DNA of 64,000 nucleotides. Origin: Myxococcales bacterium (GTDB taxonomy: Bacteria; Myxococcota_A; Polyangia; Polyangiales; Polyangiaceae). Positions 44,996 through 53,695 of this stretch are shown here, one piece after another (position 1 is the first letter of the stretch; each line of letters starts with the position of its first letter). A program made the translations under genes and the position numbers. The notes beneath the pieces were generated by a model. It did not search any database and was not told the origin of the DNA. It worked only from the letters and a program-made list of their open reading frames with translations. The DNA lies in the NCBI GenBank assembly GCA_016703425.1, contig JADJCA010000007.1, forward strand, positions 644,940-708,939, read 5' to 3'.

Positions 44996-45766
44996 ATGTC
45001 GAAAGCTCCCTCGCCGCTCCTCGGCTACAACAACAACGTCCGGCACAAGAACCGGACGTTCCATATTCAGACCGAGGACTCGGGCGTTAAGCACCCGCAC
45101 ATCATCACGCACCTGTTCATGGACGGCGGGCGCATCCTCAAGTCCCTGAAGACGTCGTACGCGGAGCACATCGGCGAGACCAAGATGGCGGACACGGTCC
45201 GCCAGATGATGAAGGACCAGCACAAGTCGGTCTTCATCGCGCTGCGCGACGGACAATACGACCCGCTCATCGACGCCGCGCTCGGCGTTGCGCCGGCCGC
45301 GGAGGTGCCGCCCGCCGCGGCCAGCCCGAGCGTCGACGCCCCGAAGCGCAAGAGCCAGCGGCCGCCGGCGAGCGGGCGAACCATTCCCGCACCGGCCCCG
45401 GAAGACATGGGGCCGTCAGACTCGGTTCCGCGGCCCCACATCAGCGACCTCCCGCCGCCACCGGCGAACCTCTTTGCCAAGGCGCCCGCAACCGAGACCC
45501 GCTACCGGTCGCAGGGGGCGCCGGAGGACCACGTCCCTTCGCGCAAAGGGTCGTCGCGCTCGCCATCGGGAAGGCCTGCTCGACGCTCGTCGGCGCCGCC
45601 GTCCGATGGCCGCTACGGCTCGACGCGCCCGGCGTCGATCTTCGGGGCCTCGCGGTCGCCCAAGGCCGCGTCCATCTTTGGCGAAGATCTCATCAGCGAC
45701 AAATCGCTCGACGAGGTGATCCTCAGCTACCTGGCCGAGGATCTCGAGACCGAGACGAAGAAGTAG
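44996..45766 (+). CDS. Conserved myxobacterial protein of unknown function
   Basis: The 256-residue product has a conserved-looking N-terminal domain (residues 8-95: LLGYNNNVRHKNRTFHIQT, IITHLFMDGGRILKSLKTSY, MMKDQHKSVFIALRDGQYD). I recall this pattern from many deltaproteobacterial genomes, where it has no assigned function. The remaining 150 residues are Pro/Ser/Arg-rich and disordered, ending in an acidic helix (LDEVILSYLAEDLETETKK). There is no signal peptide or membrane segment, so it is cytoplasmic. It is 2 bases from the next gene, which suggests an operon with the binding lipoprotein. A phosphorylation substrate or scaffold would fit the Ser-rich tail, but that is a guess. Confidence 0.72.
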   Translation: MSKAPSPLLGYNNNVRHKNRTFHIQTEDSGVKHPHIITHLFMDGGRILKSLKTSYAEHIGETKMADTVRQMMKDQHKSVFIALRDGQYDPLIDAALGVAPAAEVPPAAASPSVDAPKRKSQRPPASGRTIPAPAPEDMGPSDSVPRPHISDLPPPPANLFAKAPATETRYRSQGAPEDHVPSRKGSSRSPSGRPARRSSAPPSDGRYGSTRPASIFGASRSPKAASIFGEDLISDKSLDEVILSYLAEDLETETKK

Positions 45767-45768
45767 CC

Positions 45769-47394
45769 ATGGCCGGGAGCCGACCGCACCGGCGCCTCGG
45801 CGCACTCGCGCTCGCCGTCGCGGTCCTTGGAGCGGCGTTCGCCGCCGCGTCGTGTTCGCTGGTCGTGGAACGCGACGCGGCGCAGTGCGCTTCATCTCGC
45901 GACTGCGACGCGAAGGGTGGCGCCTTCCAGGGCGCCGTTTGCCAGAGCGGCGTGTGCCGCCCGTGTTCATCGCACCGCGACTGCGCCGGCGGGGCGCTGC
46001 TGCGCGCGTGCGTCCAACCCGAGGGCCGGTGCGTCGAGGTCTTCTCGCCCGAGTGTCAGACGCTGACCAACGGCACCGAAGATGTCGACCCGAAGGAGAT
46101 CCTCAAAAGCGAGCGCGTGGTCATCGTCGGCGCGCTCTTCAAGGATGACGGTGCAAGGGACGTGACGGAGCAGCGCCTCCGCAGCGTTCGCGTGGCACTC
46201 TCCGACATCGAGAAGGCTGGTGGCATTCCCGCCGGCGCGGCGCCGGCTCGGAGCCTCGCCGCGCTCGTTTGCGACGCCGCTGACGAGCCGCTGCTCCGCT
46301 CCGCCAAACACCTCGCAGAGCGCCTGAAGGTGCCGGCGATCATCGGGCCCGCCGGCAGCGGACGCGTCATCAAGGTCGCCACCGAGGTCACTGTGCGGCA
46401 GGGCACGCTGCTCATCGCACCGACGGCGACCTCGGCCCTCATCACGTCGCTCGACGACCGGGGTCTCGTCTGGAGGACGGCGCCCACCGATCTGCTCCAG
46501 GCGGTGCCGCTGCGCGTCCAAATACCCGCGCTCGAGGCCTCGCTCCGGGCACGCTTTCCCAGCATCGCCCAAGTGAAGCTTGCGGTCGTCGCGAAGGACG
46601 ACGCGTATGGCACCGCACTCGCGGGGCTCCTGGTGCCGTCGGGCGGTCAAGACGCTCCGCTCCTGAACGGCAAACCGCTAAACCCTGCGGCCCCCTACTT
46701 CCGGTCCATCGTGTACCCGGCTGTCGAGGGCCCCCGCGACGAGGACAGGAAGGCGCTCTCGGACTTCGCACCGCACATCGTGATCCTCCTCGGCACGACC
46801 GAGACCGTAAAGGCCGTCGTCGGCCCGCTGGAGCAAGCGGGCGCGACGGCTAGCTGGAACCCCGGCATCCTTCCGGAATACGTGTTCACCGATGGGGCGA
46901 GGGGCGACGACCTGCTCTCCGCCATTCGCACCACGCCATCGCTCCAAAAGCGCGTCCGTGGCACGGTCCCGGCCTACCGGGGAAGCGTGTACGATGCATT
47001 CGTAAGCGCCTACCGCGGCGCGTTCATCGACGTTCCAACGGCCTACGGCACAGCCGGCGCTTTCGACGCGACCTACCTCGTGGCGCTCTCGCTTGCCGCC
47101 GAGGGCCCGCCAAACCCGACGGGCGAGCTTTTGGCGAAAGGGCTCGGCAAGCTGGTCGCAGGCGAGCGCGTCGAGGCGCGCTTGACGGAGCTCGGCAAGG
47201 GCTTCGGCGCGTTGCGAGCCGGGCAGTCCATCAACTTCGTCGGGGCCTCCGGCGAGCTCGACTTCGACCTCGCCACGGGCGACGTCGTCACGGACATCGA
47301 CGTCTGGTGCGTGAGCAACCTCGCTTACGCGAGCTCGGGTCAGGTCTTCGTGGGGGCCACGAAGACCGTCGAGGGCCCTTTCGCCTGCCCCTGA
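45769..47394 (+). CDS. Periplasmic-binding-protein-like lipoprotein (branched-chain amino acid receptor type)
   Basis: The 541-residue product has a lipoprotein signal with Cys29 (AAASC) and a Cys-rich module of about 60 residues with eight Cys (ASSRDCDAKGG, CQSGVCRPCSSHRDC). The type 1 periplasmic-binding fold follows (about 115-520): VVIVGALFKDDGARDV, VPAIIGPAGSGRVIKVA, LLIAPTATSALITSL, VWRTAPTDLLQAVPL, VAKDDAYGTALAGLL. This is the Peripla_BP_6 pattern of Leu/Ile/Val receptors. The added disulfide-rich module is unusual and no ABC permease genes are adjacent, so it may be a surface receptor rather than a transporter part. It starts 2 bases after the preceding gene. Confidence 0.82.
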   Translation: MAGSRPHRRLGALALAVAVLGAAFAAASCSLVVERDAAQCASSRDCDAKGGAFQGAVCQSGVCRPCSSHRDCAGGALLRACVQPEGRCVEVFSPECQTLTNGTEDVDPKEILKSERVVIVGALFKDDGARDVTEQRLRSVRVALSDIEKAGGIPAGAAPARSLAALVCDAADEPLLRSAKHLAERLKVPAIIGPAGSGRVIKVATEVTVRQGTLLIAPTATSALITSLDDRGLVWRTAPTDLLQAVPLRVQIPALEASLRARFPSIAQVKLAVVAKDDAYGTALAGLLVPSGGQDAPLLNGKPLNPAAPYFRSIVYPAVEGPRDEDRKALSDFAPHIVILLGTTETVKAVVGPLEQAGATASWNPGILPEYVFTDGARGDDLLSAIRTTPSLQKRVRGTVPAYRGSVYDAFVSAYRGAFIDVPTAYGTAGAFDATYLVALSLAAEGPPNPTGELLAKGLGKLVAGERVEARLTELGKGFGALRAGQSINFVGASGELDFDLATGDVVTDIDVWCVSNLAYASSGQVFVGATKTVEGPFACP

Positions 47395-47442
47395 GCGCGC
47401 TGCCCGCGGCCGCGAGGAGCCGGGTTCGGTTACCATGCGCCC

Positions 47443-48312
47443 ATGGGACAGGGCGGCGTCGGCGCAGGACTCGTGGATCGCCTGGGACGCGCCGACCTCG
47501 CGCTGCCGCTCGAGGCCGCCTTCGAGGAGCTCGTGGCCGTGGCGGCCGCTTCGTGGCCTAGCCTCACGCTGGACCTACGGGCCTTGGAGGCGCACGTGGC
47601 GACGCTGATCGCGACGGCGACGGCGCCCGACGTCGCGCTCCTCGCTCTTCACGCCGACGTGGCCTTGGCCGAGGCCGCCCTGCGCAACGACACGGCGGCG
47701 CTCGCCGAGCTCGATGGCCTCGTGACCCGAGCCGCGGCTCGCGCGGCGCTCCGCGGCGCGACGCCCGACGAGCTGGCGCAGCGCGTGCGGGAAGAGCTCT
47801 TGGTGCCCGGCCCCGAGCGGCCCGCGAAGCTCTCCCAATATTCGGGACGCGGCCCGCTCGCCGCGTGGCTCCGCGTCTTGGTGACGAGGACGGCGCTGAC
47901 GATGCAGCGCTCCGAGTCGCGACGGACGAAGCATCACGACGACGACGACGCGCTTGCGCGAGCGCCGGCGCTCGGCGCGAGCCCTGAGATGGCCGTGCTC
48001 CGCGCCGCTTACGCGGAGCCGTTTCGGGCGGCCTTCCGGGAGGCCATCGCGCTCTTGGCACCGGAAGATCGAACGATGTTGCGCCTGCACCTCGTCGACA
48101 ACCTCGGCATCGATCGGCTCGCGCCGATGTACGGCATCCATCGGGCCACGGCGGCCCGAAGGCTTGTCCGGGCCAAGGAGACCGTGCTCGAAAAGACCCG
48201 CGAGCTCTTGGCGCAGCGCATGGGCCTTTCGGACTCGGAGTTCACAAGCCTCGTCGGCGTGATGTTGAGCGGCGTCGAGGTGAGCCTCTCGTTCCTTGAC
48301 ACGCAGCGGTAA
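47443..48312 (+). CDS. Sigma-70-like RNA polymerase factor (Gemmata/Myxococcus type)
   Basis: The 289-residue product resembles the divergent sigma-70 group known from planctomycetes and myxobacteria. A long N-terminal helical region is followed by a region-2-like block (YSGRGPLAAWLRVLVTRTALTMQR, about residues 132-155). A linker with HHDDDD follows. A region 4 with a helix-turn-helix completes it (ALLAPEDRTMLRLHL, about 205-219; IDRLAPMYGIHRATAARRLVRAKE, about 223-246). It would direct RNA polymerase to a special promoter set. It lies 28 bases from the convergent TPR gene and close to a kinase with an anti-sigma-type zinc finger, which suggests kinase control. No anti-sigma gene of the usual kind is adjacent. 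Confidence 0.78.
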   Translation: MGQGGVGAGLVDRLGRADLALPLEAAFEELVAVAAASWPSLTLDLRALEAHVATLIATATAPDVALLALHADVALAEAALRNDTAALAELDGLVTRAAARAALRGATPDELAQRVREELLVPGPERPAKLSQYSGRGPLAAWLRVLVTRTALTMQRSESRRTKHHDDDDALARAPALGASPEMAVLRAAYAEPFRAAFREAIALLAPEDRTMLRLHLVDNLGIDRLAPMYGIHRATAARRLVRAKETVLEKTRELLAQRMGLSDSEFTSLVGVMLSGVEVSLSFLDTQR

Positions 48313-48340
48313 CGAGCGAGCACCCTCGTTCGGGCCGCGC

Positions 48341-49297
48341 TCAGAAGCGACCGTGCATCGAGACGCTGCGGCCGGCGAGGCCAACGACGACGGGGGGCAC
48401 CGGGGAACGAGGACGCAACGTCAAATAGAGGCTCACGCCGGCGCCGGCGATGGCGGCCGCGCCAAGCAGATCGGTCGCGAGCGCGAGATCCTTGGACTTG
48501 GAAGCGGCGGCCTCGAGCTCGGCGGCCGTCACAGTGCCCGGCACTCGTGCTCGCCTGTCGGCGAGGTCGCTCGAAGCGCCGAGCGCGAGGACCCCCGTGA
48601 CGGTCGCGCCCGCGGCAAGGCCACCCGTGACGACCCAGGTCACCACGTGCGGCGCAACGGTCGGCCCCGGCGCCTGCCCAGGCTCGCGCGACTTTGGCGT
48701 TGAAGCCGCTTTCGAGCCTTCTGTTCCTAGGTCCACGCGAACGTCGTCACCCCCGGCGACCTCGACGGTCCGAGAGAGCCGCGTACCTGAAGGCCCTTCG
48801 CCGGTCCGGAGGCGCCTTCGGCCAGCGCTGACGACGAGCGGCAAGGGCAGCGGGAGCTGGCCCACATGTTCGTCATCGACGAAGACCTCGAGACCGGCGG
48901 GACCCGAGACGTGCAGCCTCGCGACGCGGCCCTCGAGCCGAGCAACCTCTCGTTCGACGTCGGCGCGGCGGCTCGCCGAGATGCGCTCGCCGCCCTGATC
49001 GAGGTAGAGGCGGAAGGACTTGAGCGCCGCGGCGTAGAGCTGGAGCTGATACTCCGCTTGTCCAATGTTGTAGAGCACACGAAACTCCGGAAGTGTCTCG
49101 TAAGCTCGCCGAAACTCCACCAGGGCCGTGGCGAAGTCCGCTTCGTCGTAGAGCTCGACGCCGCGACGAAAGTGGCGCTGCGCCAGCTCGGCAACCTTAG
49201 GCTTCGCGTCCTCCCCATCGGGCGCTGCGAGCGACGGCGCGGCGATGGCGAGGACAAAGAGTGCGCTCACGGCGGCGGCGGCGAGGCGGCGTCTCAT
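48341..49297 (-). CDS. TPR/PEGA-like envelope protein coupled to a Ser/Thr kinase
   Basis: The 318-residue product has a signal peptide (residues 1-24) and a TPR-like helical region (about 35-105: RHFRRGVELYDEADFATALVEF, RVLYNIGQAEYQLQLY). A PEGA-like beta module follows (about 125-195: VSGPAGLEVFVDDEHVGQLPL, VVSAGRRRL). Two hydrophobic helices lie near the C-terminus (WVVTGGLAAGATVTGVLAL; LLGAAAIAGAGVSLYLTL). The ATG overlaps the kinase stop by 4 bases, so it is co-translated with the kinase at 49294-50676. Such proteins often accompany myxobacterial kinases and may supply the envelope-sensing part. Confidence 0.78.
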   Translation of the reverse strand: MRRRLAAAAVSALFVLAIAAPSLAAPDGEDAKPKVAELAQRHFRRGVELYDEADFATALVEFRRAYETLPEFRVLYNIGQAEYQLQLYAAALKSFRLYLDQGGERISASRRADVEREVARLEGRVARLHVSGPAGLEVFVDDEHVGQLPLPLPLVVSAGRRRLRTGEGPSGTRLSRTVEVAGGDDVRVDLGTEGSKAASTPKSREPGQAPGPTVAPHVVTWVVTGGLAAGATVTGVLALGASSDLADRRARVPGTVTAAELEAAASKSKDLALATDLLGAAAIAGAGVSLYLTLRPRSPVPPVVVGLAGRSVSMHGRF

Positions 49298-50676
49298 GGC
49301 TTCGAAGCATACGGATCTTCGCGGTCGATGGGGCGCTTCGGACGCACTGGCTTTTGCCTCAGGCTCTCTCCTGTCTCGTTCGTGTGCGTCGGCGGCGCCG
49401 CCTCCGCGGTCGATGGGGACGGCTCGCCGCGGGCGTCGAGCACTCGTTGCGCACGGACGCGGGGTTTGCCCTTGGCCGAGGGAAGGTCGGCCACCGACAC
49501 GGCGGGCTGCTCCAACGCCGGAGCGCCGAGATGTCGCGCGCCCGCCGCCTCGCCCGTGGAAGGGAGGTCCACGGCAGGAGCCTCGGTGGCCCGCGCCGCG
49601 ATCAACGGGGCGCTGGCCGCCATCGACGTGCCACGAGAGAGCGTCACCGCACTCACGATGGCAATCGCGAGCGACAACGCGGCGACGGCAGCGGCCCCCC
49701 TCGCGAAGCGGCCCTTTGCGCCGCTCACCCGTTCAAGGGCGCGTTTCACCGCCGCCGCCGATGGGAACCGCGCTTGCGGCTTTTGTTCGAGGCACCGGTC
49801 GACCACGGCGCGGTAAGGCGGCGGCACGAGGTTCGCGCCCTCCAGCGTGAACGAGCGGCCGGCGAAGAGGCGGTAGGCGATCAGGCCGAGCGAGTAGACG
49901 TCGGAGACCGATGTAGCCGGCTCACCTCGCGACTGCTCGGGCGACCAATAGGCCGGCGTCCCCACGAGCCCGCGGCCCTGGTGGCGGCTCACCTGCGCGT
50001 TGACGTCGCGCGCCAGACCGAAGTCCATCACGATGACGCGCCCCTTCTCATCGAGGGCAATGTTGCCCGGTTTGAGATCGCGATGGACGATCCCGGCCGC
50101 GTGCGCCGCGCCGAGGGCGTCGCAAATCTGGCTGAGGATGCGAACCGCCACCTCGGGCGGCGGGGTCTCACGCTGGAGGTGCGCCTCGAGCGTTTCGCCG
50201 TCGACGAGCTCCATCGTCAGGAACGTCACGCCGTCGCTCGACTCCACGTCGAAAACGCGCCGCACGTTCGGGTGAACGATGCGTCGCCCGAGGCTCACCT
50301 CGCGACGAATCGAGTCGAGCACGCGCGGATCGGCGCTCAGGTTGGGCCAAAAGACCTTGATGGCGACTTGCCCGCCGAGCGCTTCATCGGCGGCCTCGAA
50401 GACCATCCCCATGGCGCCGTGGCCGAGGGGCCTCTGAATGCGGAAGCGTCCCTTGAGCAGCGTACCGGGGGCGGGCAGAGCGCGTTCGAGGCGAGGCTCG
50501 GTGGGCGTGCCTTCGCCCCAAGGCCCGGTGGCTTGACGGGCCAACTCGGCCACGAGCCGACGGCACTCGTCGCAGACATCGAGGTGGGCCTCGACCTCAT
50601 GGCGAGCCGAGCCGCCACCGTCGATATAGTCGAGGATGGCGCTTTCGTGGACGTGGGAGCGATCGAGAGCGTTCAT
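49294..50676 (-). CDS. Ser/Thr kinase with N-terminal anti-sigma-type zinc finger
   Basis: The 460-residue product opens with a zinc finger of the anti-sigma (zf-HC2) type: a helix, then His31-x3-Cys35-x2-Cys38 in AHLDVCDECRRLV. A Hanks-type kinase domain follows (about residues 77-335) with the Gly loop LGHGAMGMVF, Lys107 (VAIKVFW), HRDLKPGN, DFGLAR and GTPAYWSPEQ, so it looks active. A transmembrane helix (about 343-366) and a Pro/Ala-rich tail of about 90 residues end it. ATG at 50676 is used; a GTG two codons upstream is possible. The zinc finger normally grips a sigma factor, and a sigma-70-like gene lies 1 kb away. The TPR/PEGA gene is translationally coupled downstream. Confidence 0.9.
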   Translation of the reverse strand: MNALDRSHVHESAILDYIDGGGSARHEVEAHLDVCDECRRLVAELARQATGPWGEGTPTEPRLERALPAPGTLLKGRFRIQRPLGHGAMGMVFEAADEALGGQVAIKVFWPNLSADPRVLDSIRREVSLGRRIVHPNVRRVFDVESSDGVTFLTMELVDGETLEAHLQRETPPPEVAVRILSQICDALGAAHAAGIVHRDLKPGNIALDEKGRVIVMDFGLARDVNAQVSRHQGRGLVGTPAYWSPEQSRGEPATSVSDVYSLGLIAYRLFAGRSFTLEGANLVPPPYRAVVDRCLEQKPQARFPSAAAVKRALERVSGAKGRFARGAAAVAALSLAIAIVSAVTLSRGTSMAASAPLIAARATEAPAVDLPSTGEAAGARHLGAPALEQPAVSVADLPSAKGKPRVRAQRVLDARGEPSPSTAEAAPPTHTNETGESLRQKPVRPKRPIDREDPYASKP

Positions 50677-50818
50677 GGTCACGTGGGGTATTTTCGCGTG
50701 CTGGCCGGGTCAGCGCTAAGCCACCGAGCCAAAGGGGGTGCAATCGATGTGCCCGCGCCTCCGACGAAAGTTTTCGCCAGCAACGCGACACCGCGTGGCA
50801 GCCGGCGTCACCCAAGCG

Positions 50819-51760
50819 ATGGATCGCAAAGTTGAGAGGTGGGGGCTGTGGACAGGGTCACGTCCGGACACGGAGGAGAGCGTCGACGCGCACCTGGCTC
50901 TTCGCTCGTATCGGGCCCTCCGGGTTCTTGGTGAAGGCGGCATGAGCAAAGTCTGGTTGGCACGTCACGTGCGAACTGGAGCGCTCGTCGCCGTGAAGAC
51001 CATGAAGGAAGAGTCGCGCGGCGAGGCGGCGCGACTCATTCGGGAGGCACGGCTCGCGCGTCGCGTGGTCCACCCGAACGTGCTGCGCGTTCGTGAGCTC
51101 CTGCGCGCGCCGGGCGGCCAAGTCGCCCTCGTGATGGACTACCTGGTCGGCGAATCGCTCGCGAAGAACCTCGCGCGAGGTCGGGCGCTTCCCCTGCTCG
51201 TGGCGGCGCGCCTCGGGTGCGGCCTCGCAGCGGCGCTCGACGCCACGCACCGGGCGGGCGTCGTCCACCGCGACGTGAAGCCCGACAACGTGCTGCTCGC
51301 CGAGCGCGGCAGCGAGCTCCAGGCGACGCTCGTCGACTTCGGCGTGGCTACCTGCGCGCACTGGTCCGGCCCCGGCGGCGCAACCGATTGCGTGGGCACG
51401 CCGAGCTACATGGCGCCGGAGCAGATCCAGGGACTCGCCGTGGACGGCCGCGCCGACGTGTTCTCTCTCGGCGTGGTGCTCTTCGAATGCCTCGCCGGAT
51501 TGAACCCCTTCGAAGGCGTCGATCTGGTCGACACCTTCCGACGCACCCTCGCACCGGCACCCTCGTTGGCCCGCTTCGCGCCGTCGCTCCCGGCCCCCGT
51601 CATCGAGCTCATTGACGGGATGCTGCGCACCGATCGCGAGACGCGTCTCTCGAACCTGCGCCACGTCTACGACACGCTGCTCGCCTCCGCCCACGAGCCG
51701 GCGGTCGACGTCGCCTGGCTCGGCGAGGCCTCGACGGCACGGTGGCTCGACGTCGCGTAG
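50819..51760 (+). CDS. Soluble Ser/Thr protein kinase
   Basis: The 313-residue product is little more than a Hanks-type kinase domain (about residues 30-290). It has the Gly loop LGEGGMSKVWLA, the Lys in LVAVKTMKEE, VVHRDVKPDNVLL, LVDFGVATC, GTPSYMAPEQIQG and DVFSLGVVLFECLAG. All catalytic residues are present. There is no membrane segment, so it is cytoplasmic, unlike its two neighbours. Starts at 50738 and elsewhere upstream are possible; ATG at 50819 leaves about 30 residues before the kinase domain. It is divergent from the zinc-finger kinase and convergent with the next kinase, with only 8 bases between stops. Confidence 0.88.
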   Translation: MDRKVERWGLWTGSRPDTEESVDAHLALRSYRALRVLGEGGMSKVWLARHVRTGALVAVKTMKEESRGEAARLIREARLARRVVHPNVLRVRELLRAPGGQVALVMDYLVGESLAKNLARGRALPLLVAARLGCGLAAALDATHRAGVVHRDVKPDNVLLAERGSELQATLVDFGVATCAHWSGPGGATDCVGTPSYMAPEQIQGLAVDGRADVFSLGVVLFECLAGLNPFEGVDLVDTFRRTLAPAPSLARFAPSLPAPVIELIDGMLRTDRETRLSNLRHVYDTLLASAHEPAVDVAWLGEASTARWLDVA

Positions 51761-51768
51761 AGCGCGTT

Positions 51769-53616
51769 TCAGTCGACGCTGAAGACCAACTCGACATCAC
51801 CAGAGACGAGCGCTCCGCCGTCCCCACCGATGGTCTTCCCGATCATCGCGTTGATGACGCAGGTGCCCGCGCTCTTCGCGATGGGCGGCGAGCCCGTGAG
51901 CGTGGTGCTATTGACGCGCCCGTCGTCGTTGGCGTCGAGGTGCAAGGTCATGTGAGACGGGACGGGGCGCGGGCCCTTGCCGGTGAGGCCACTACGATAG
52001 CAGGCCACCAAGGTGGTCAGCGGCACAGCCTTTCGAAGCGTCTCGGGGCTGACGCCGAGCGCTCTCACGGCTTGCACCGTCACGTTGCCTTGTTTTGCGT
52101 CCCACTTGGCCGACCCCGCGTCGGCGAAAGCGAGCGCCACGCCACCGTCGGAGAACGCGACGGCAGGCGCGCCGCCGTCATTCAAGGTCCCTCCCATCGA
52201 CGCGACGCGAAGCGGGCCGCCATCCACGTCGACGGAGGCCGCGGAGCCCTTCGTTCCCACGGCCCTCGGCTTCTTGTCGGGCGCTTTCGCCGCGCCCTTC
52301 TCATCGACCGTCGGTGCGCCCGACACGTCCACGTTCGACGGGTCGCGCATCGCGGTGGCCACGGAGGGCACCGACCTCGCCGACGCGCTGGCGATGGGGC
52401 TCGGTTTGTCCGGAGTCGGCTTCGCCTTCACCAAAAACGCGAAGACGCCGCCGGCCACGGCGAGGAGCAGCGCCCCGAGCAGGATGCCACCCCAACGGGG
52501 CCGGACGCCCGGCGGTGGCGGAATCGATTCGGGCACCTCGCTCTTCGCTGGCACGCTCGGACGAACGGCGCGAATGGCCGACGAGTCGAAGGCCACCGCG
52601 GTGTCGGCGGTGCTCTGCGGCACCTCTTCTTGCCCCGCGCCGACGACGACGCGCGAGGCGATGGCCGCTTGCGCTTCCGCGGCCGTGAGGCTTCGGTGCG
52701 GCGCCGTTGAGCCGCCATGCGCCGAGAGGGCCGTGCGGAGCTCCGCGCGCATCTCGCGCGCCGTCTGGTACCGCTCCTCCTTCTTCTTCTTCAGCGCTCG
52801 GAGACAAATGGCCTCGAGCGCGCCATCGACGTTGGGCCGTAGCGCCGAAGGAGGCGTTGGGTCTTCGGTCACGTGCTTGAGCACGATGCCCAAGGCGCTC
52901 TCGGCCTCGAAGGGCACCTTGCCGGCGAGCATCTGGTAGAGAATGACGCCGACCGAATAGAGATCGCTCCGCGCGTCGAGCACCTCGCCGCGGCCCTGCT
53001 CCGGCGACATGTATTCGGGCGTCCCAACGACGAGCCCCTCGGTCGTGATGGCTGGTCCCGTCGCGACGGCGGGCTTCTCACCACGCCGATCGGTGATCTT
53101 GGCGACGCCGAAGTCGCAGACCTTGATGAGATCGTGGGGCTTGCCTTCGTCGTCGGTGCCAGCAAGCACGACGATGTTTTCTGGCTTGATGTCGCGATGG
53201 ACGACGCCCATCTCGTGGGCCACCGCGATGGCGGCCAGCATCTGGAGCAAGATGTCGCAGATGCGCTCCGGCGGCATAGGACCGTCGTCGTGAAGCACCG
53301 TGTAGAGGTCGCGACCGTCGAGCAGCTCCATGGCGAGGTACAAGAGGCCGTCGGGCTCCTCGCCGAAGTCGATGACGCGAACCGAACACGGGTGGTCGAT
53401 GCGCGAAGCGGCCTTCGCCTCGCGGAGGAAGCGCGCCACGTACGCCGGATCGCGCGAGAGATCGCGGTGCATGACCTTGATGGCCACGTCCTTGTCGAGG
53501 GCGAAATGCCTCGCGCGGTAGACGGCTCCCATGGCTCCGCCCCCGATGGCCGCATCGACGACGAACTTGCCGGCGATGGTGCGCCCAAGGAGGGCGGGAT
53601 CGGGCTTTTGAGCCAT
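51769..53616 (-). CDS. Transmembrane Ser/Thr protein kinase with AgmX/PglI-like C-terminal domain
   Basis: The 615-residue product has an N-terminal kinase domain (about residues 16-290) with IGGGAMGAVYRA, VAIKVMHRD, VVHRDIKPENIVV, VCDFGVAKI and GTPEYMSPEQGRG, all catalytic residues intact. A linker and one transmembrane helix (GILLGALLLAVAGGVFAFLV, about 376-396) lead to a Pro/Ala/Asp-rich extracytoplasmic part. The C-terminal domain of about 100 residues (LVACYRSGLTGKGP, MTLHLDANDDGRVNSTTL, GTCVINAMIG) looks like the AgmX/PglI C-terminal fold. That tail also occurs in the gltJ-like protein of this window. The sensor part therefore faces the periplasm. The ATG at 53616 is well placed. Confidence 0.9.
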   Translation of the reverse strand: MAQKPDPALLGRTIAGKFVVDAAIGGGAMGAVYRARHFALDKDVAIKVMHRDLSRDPAYVARFLREAKAASRIDHPCSVRVIDFGEEPDGLLYLAMELLDGRDLYTVLHDDGPMPPERICDILLQMLAAIAVAHEMGVVHRDIKPENIVVLAGTDDEGKPHDLIKVCDFGVAKITDRRGEKPAVATGPAITTEGLVVGTPEYMSPEQGRGEVLDARSDLYSVGVILYQMLAGKVPFEAESALGIVLKHVTEDPTPPSALRPNVDGALEAICLRALKKKKEERYQTAREMRAELRTALSAHGGSTAPHRSLTAAEAQAAIASRVVVGAGQEEVPQSTADTAVAFDSSAIRAVRPSVPAKSEVPESIPPPPGVRPRWGGILLGALLLAVAGGVFAFLVKAKPTPDKPSPIASASARSVPSVATAMRDPSNVDVSGAPTVDEKGAAKAPDKKPRAVGTKGSAASVDVDGGPLRVASMGGTLNDGGAPAVAFSDGGVALAFADAGSAKWDAKQGNVTVQAVRALGVSPETLRKAVPLTTLVACYRSGLTGKGPRPVPSHMTLHLDANDDGRVNSTTLTGSPPIAKSAGTCVINAMIGKTIGGDGGALVSGDVELVFSVD

Positions 53617-53695
53617 AAGAGACGAAGGTTAGCCGAAGCGTTGCTCGCGATGAACCGGCGAATGGCGCGTGGATGGCGACGCGTCGTCTTGCGCG

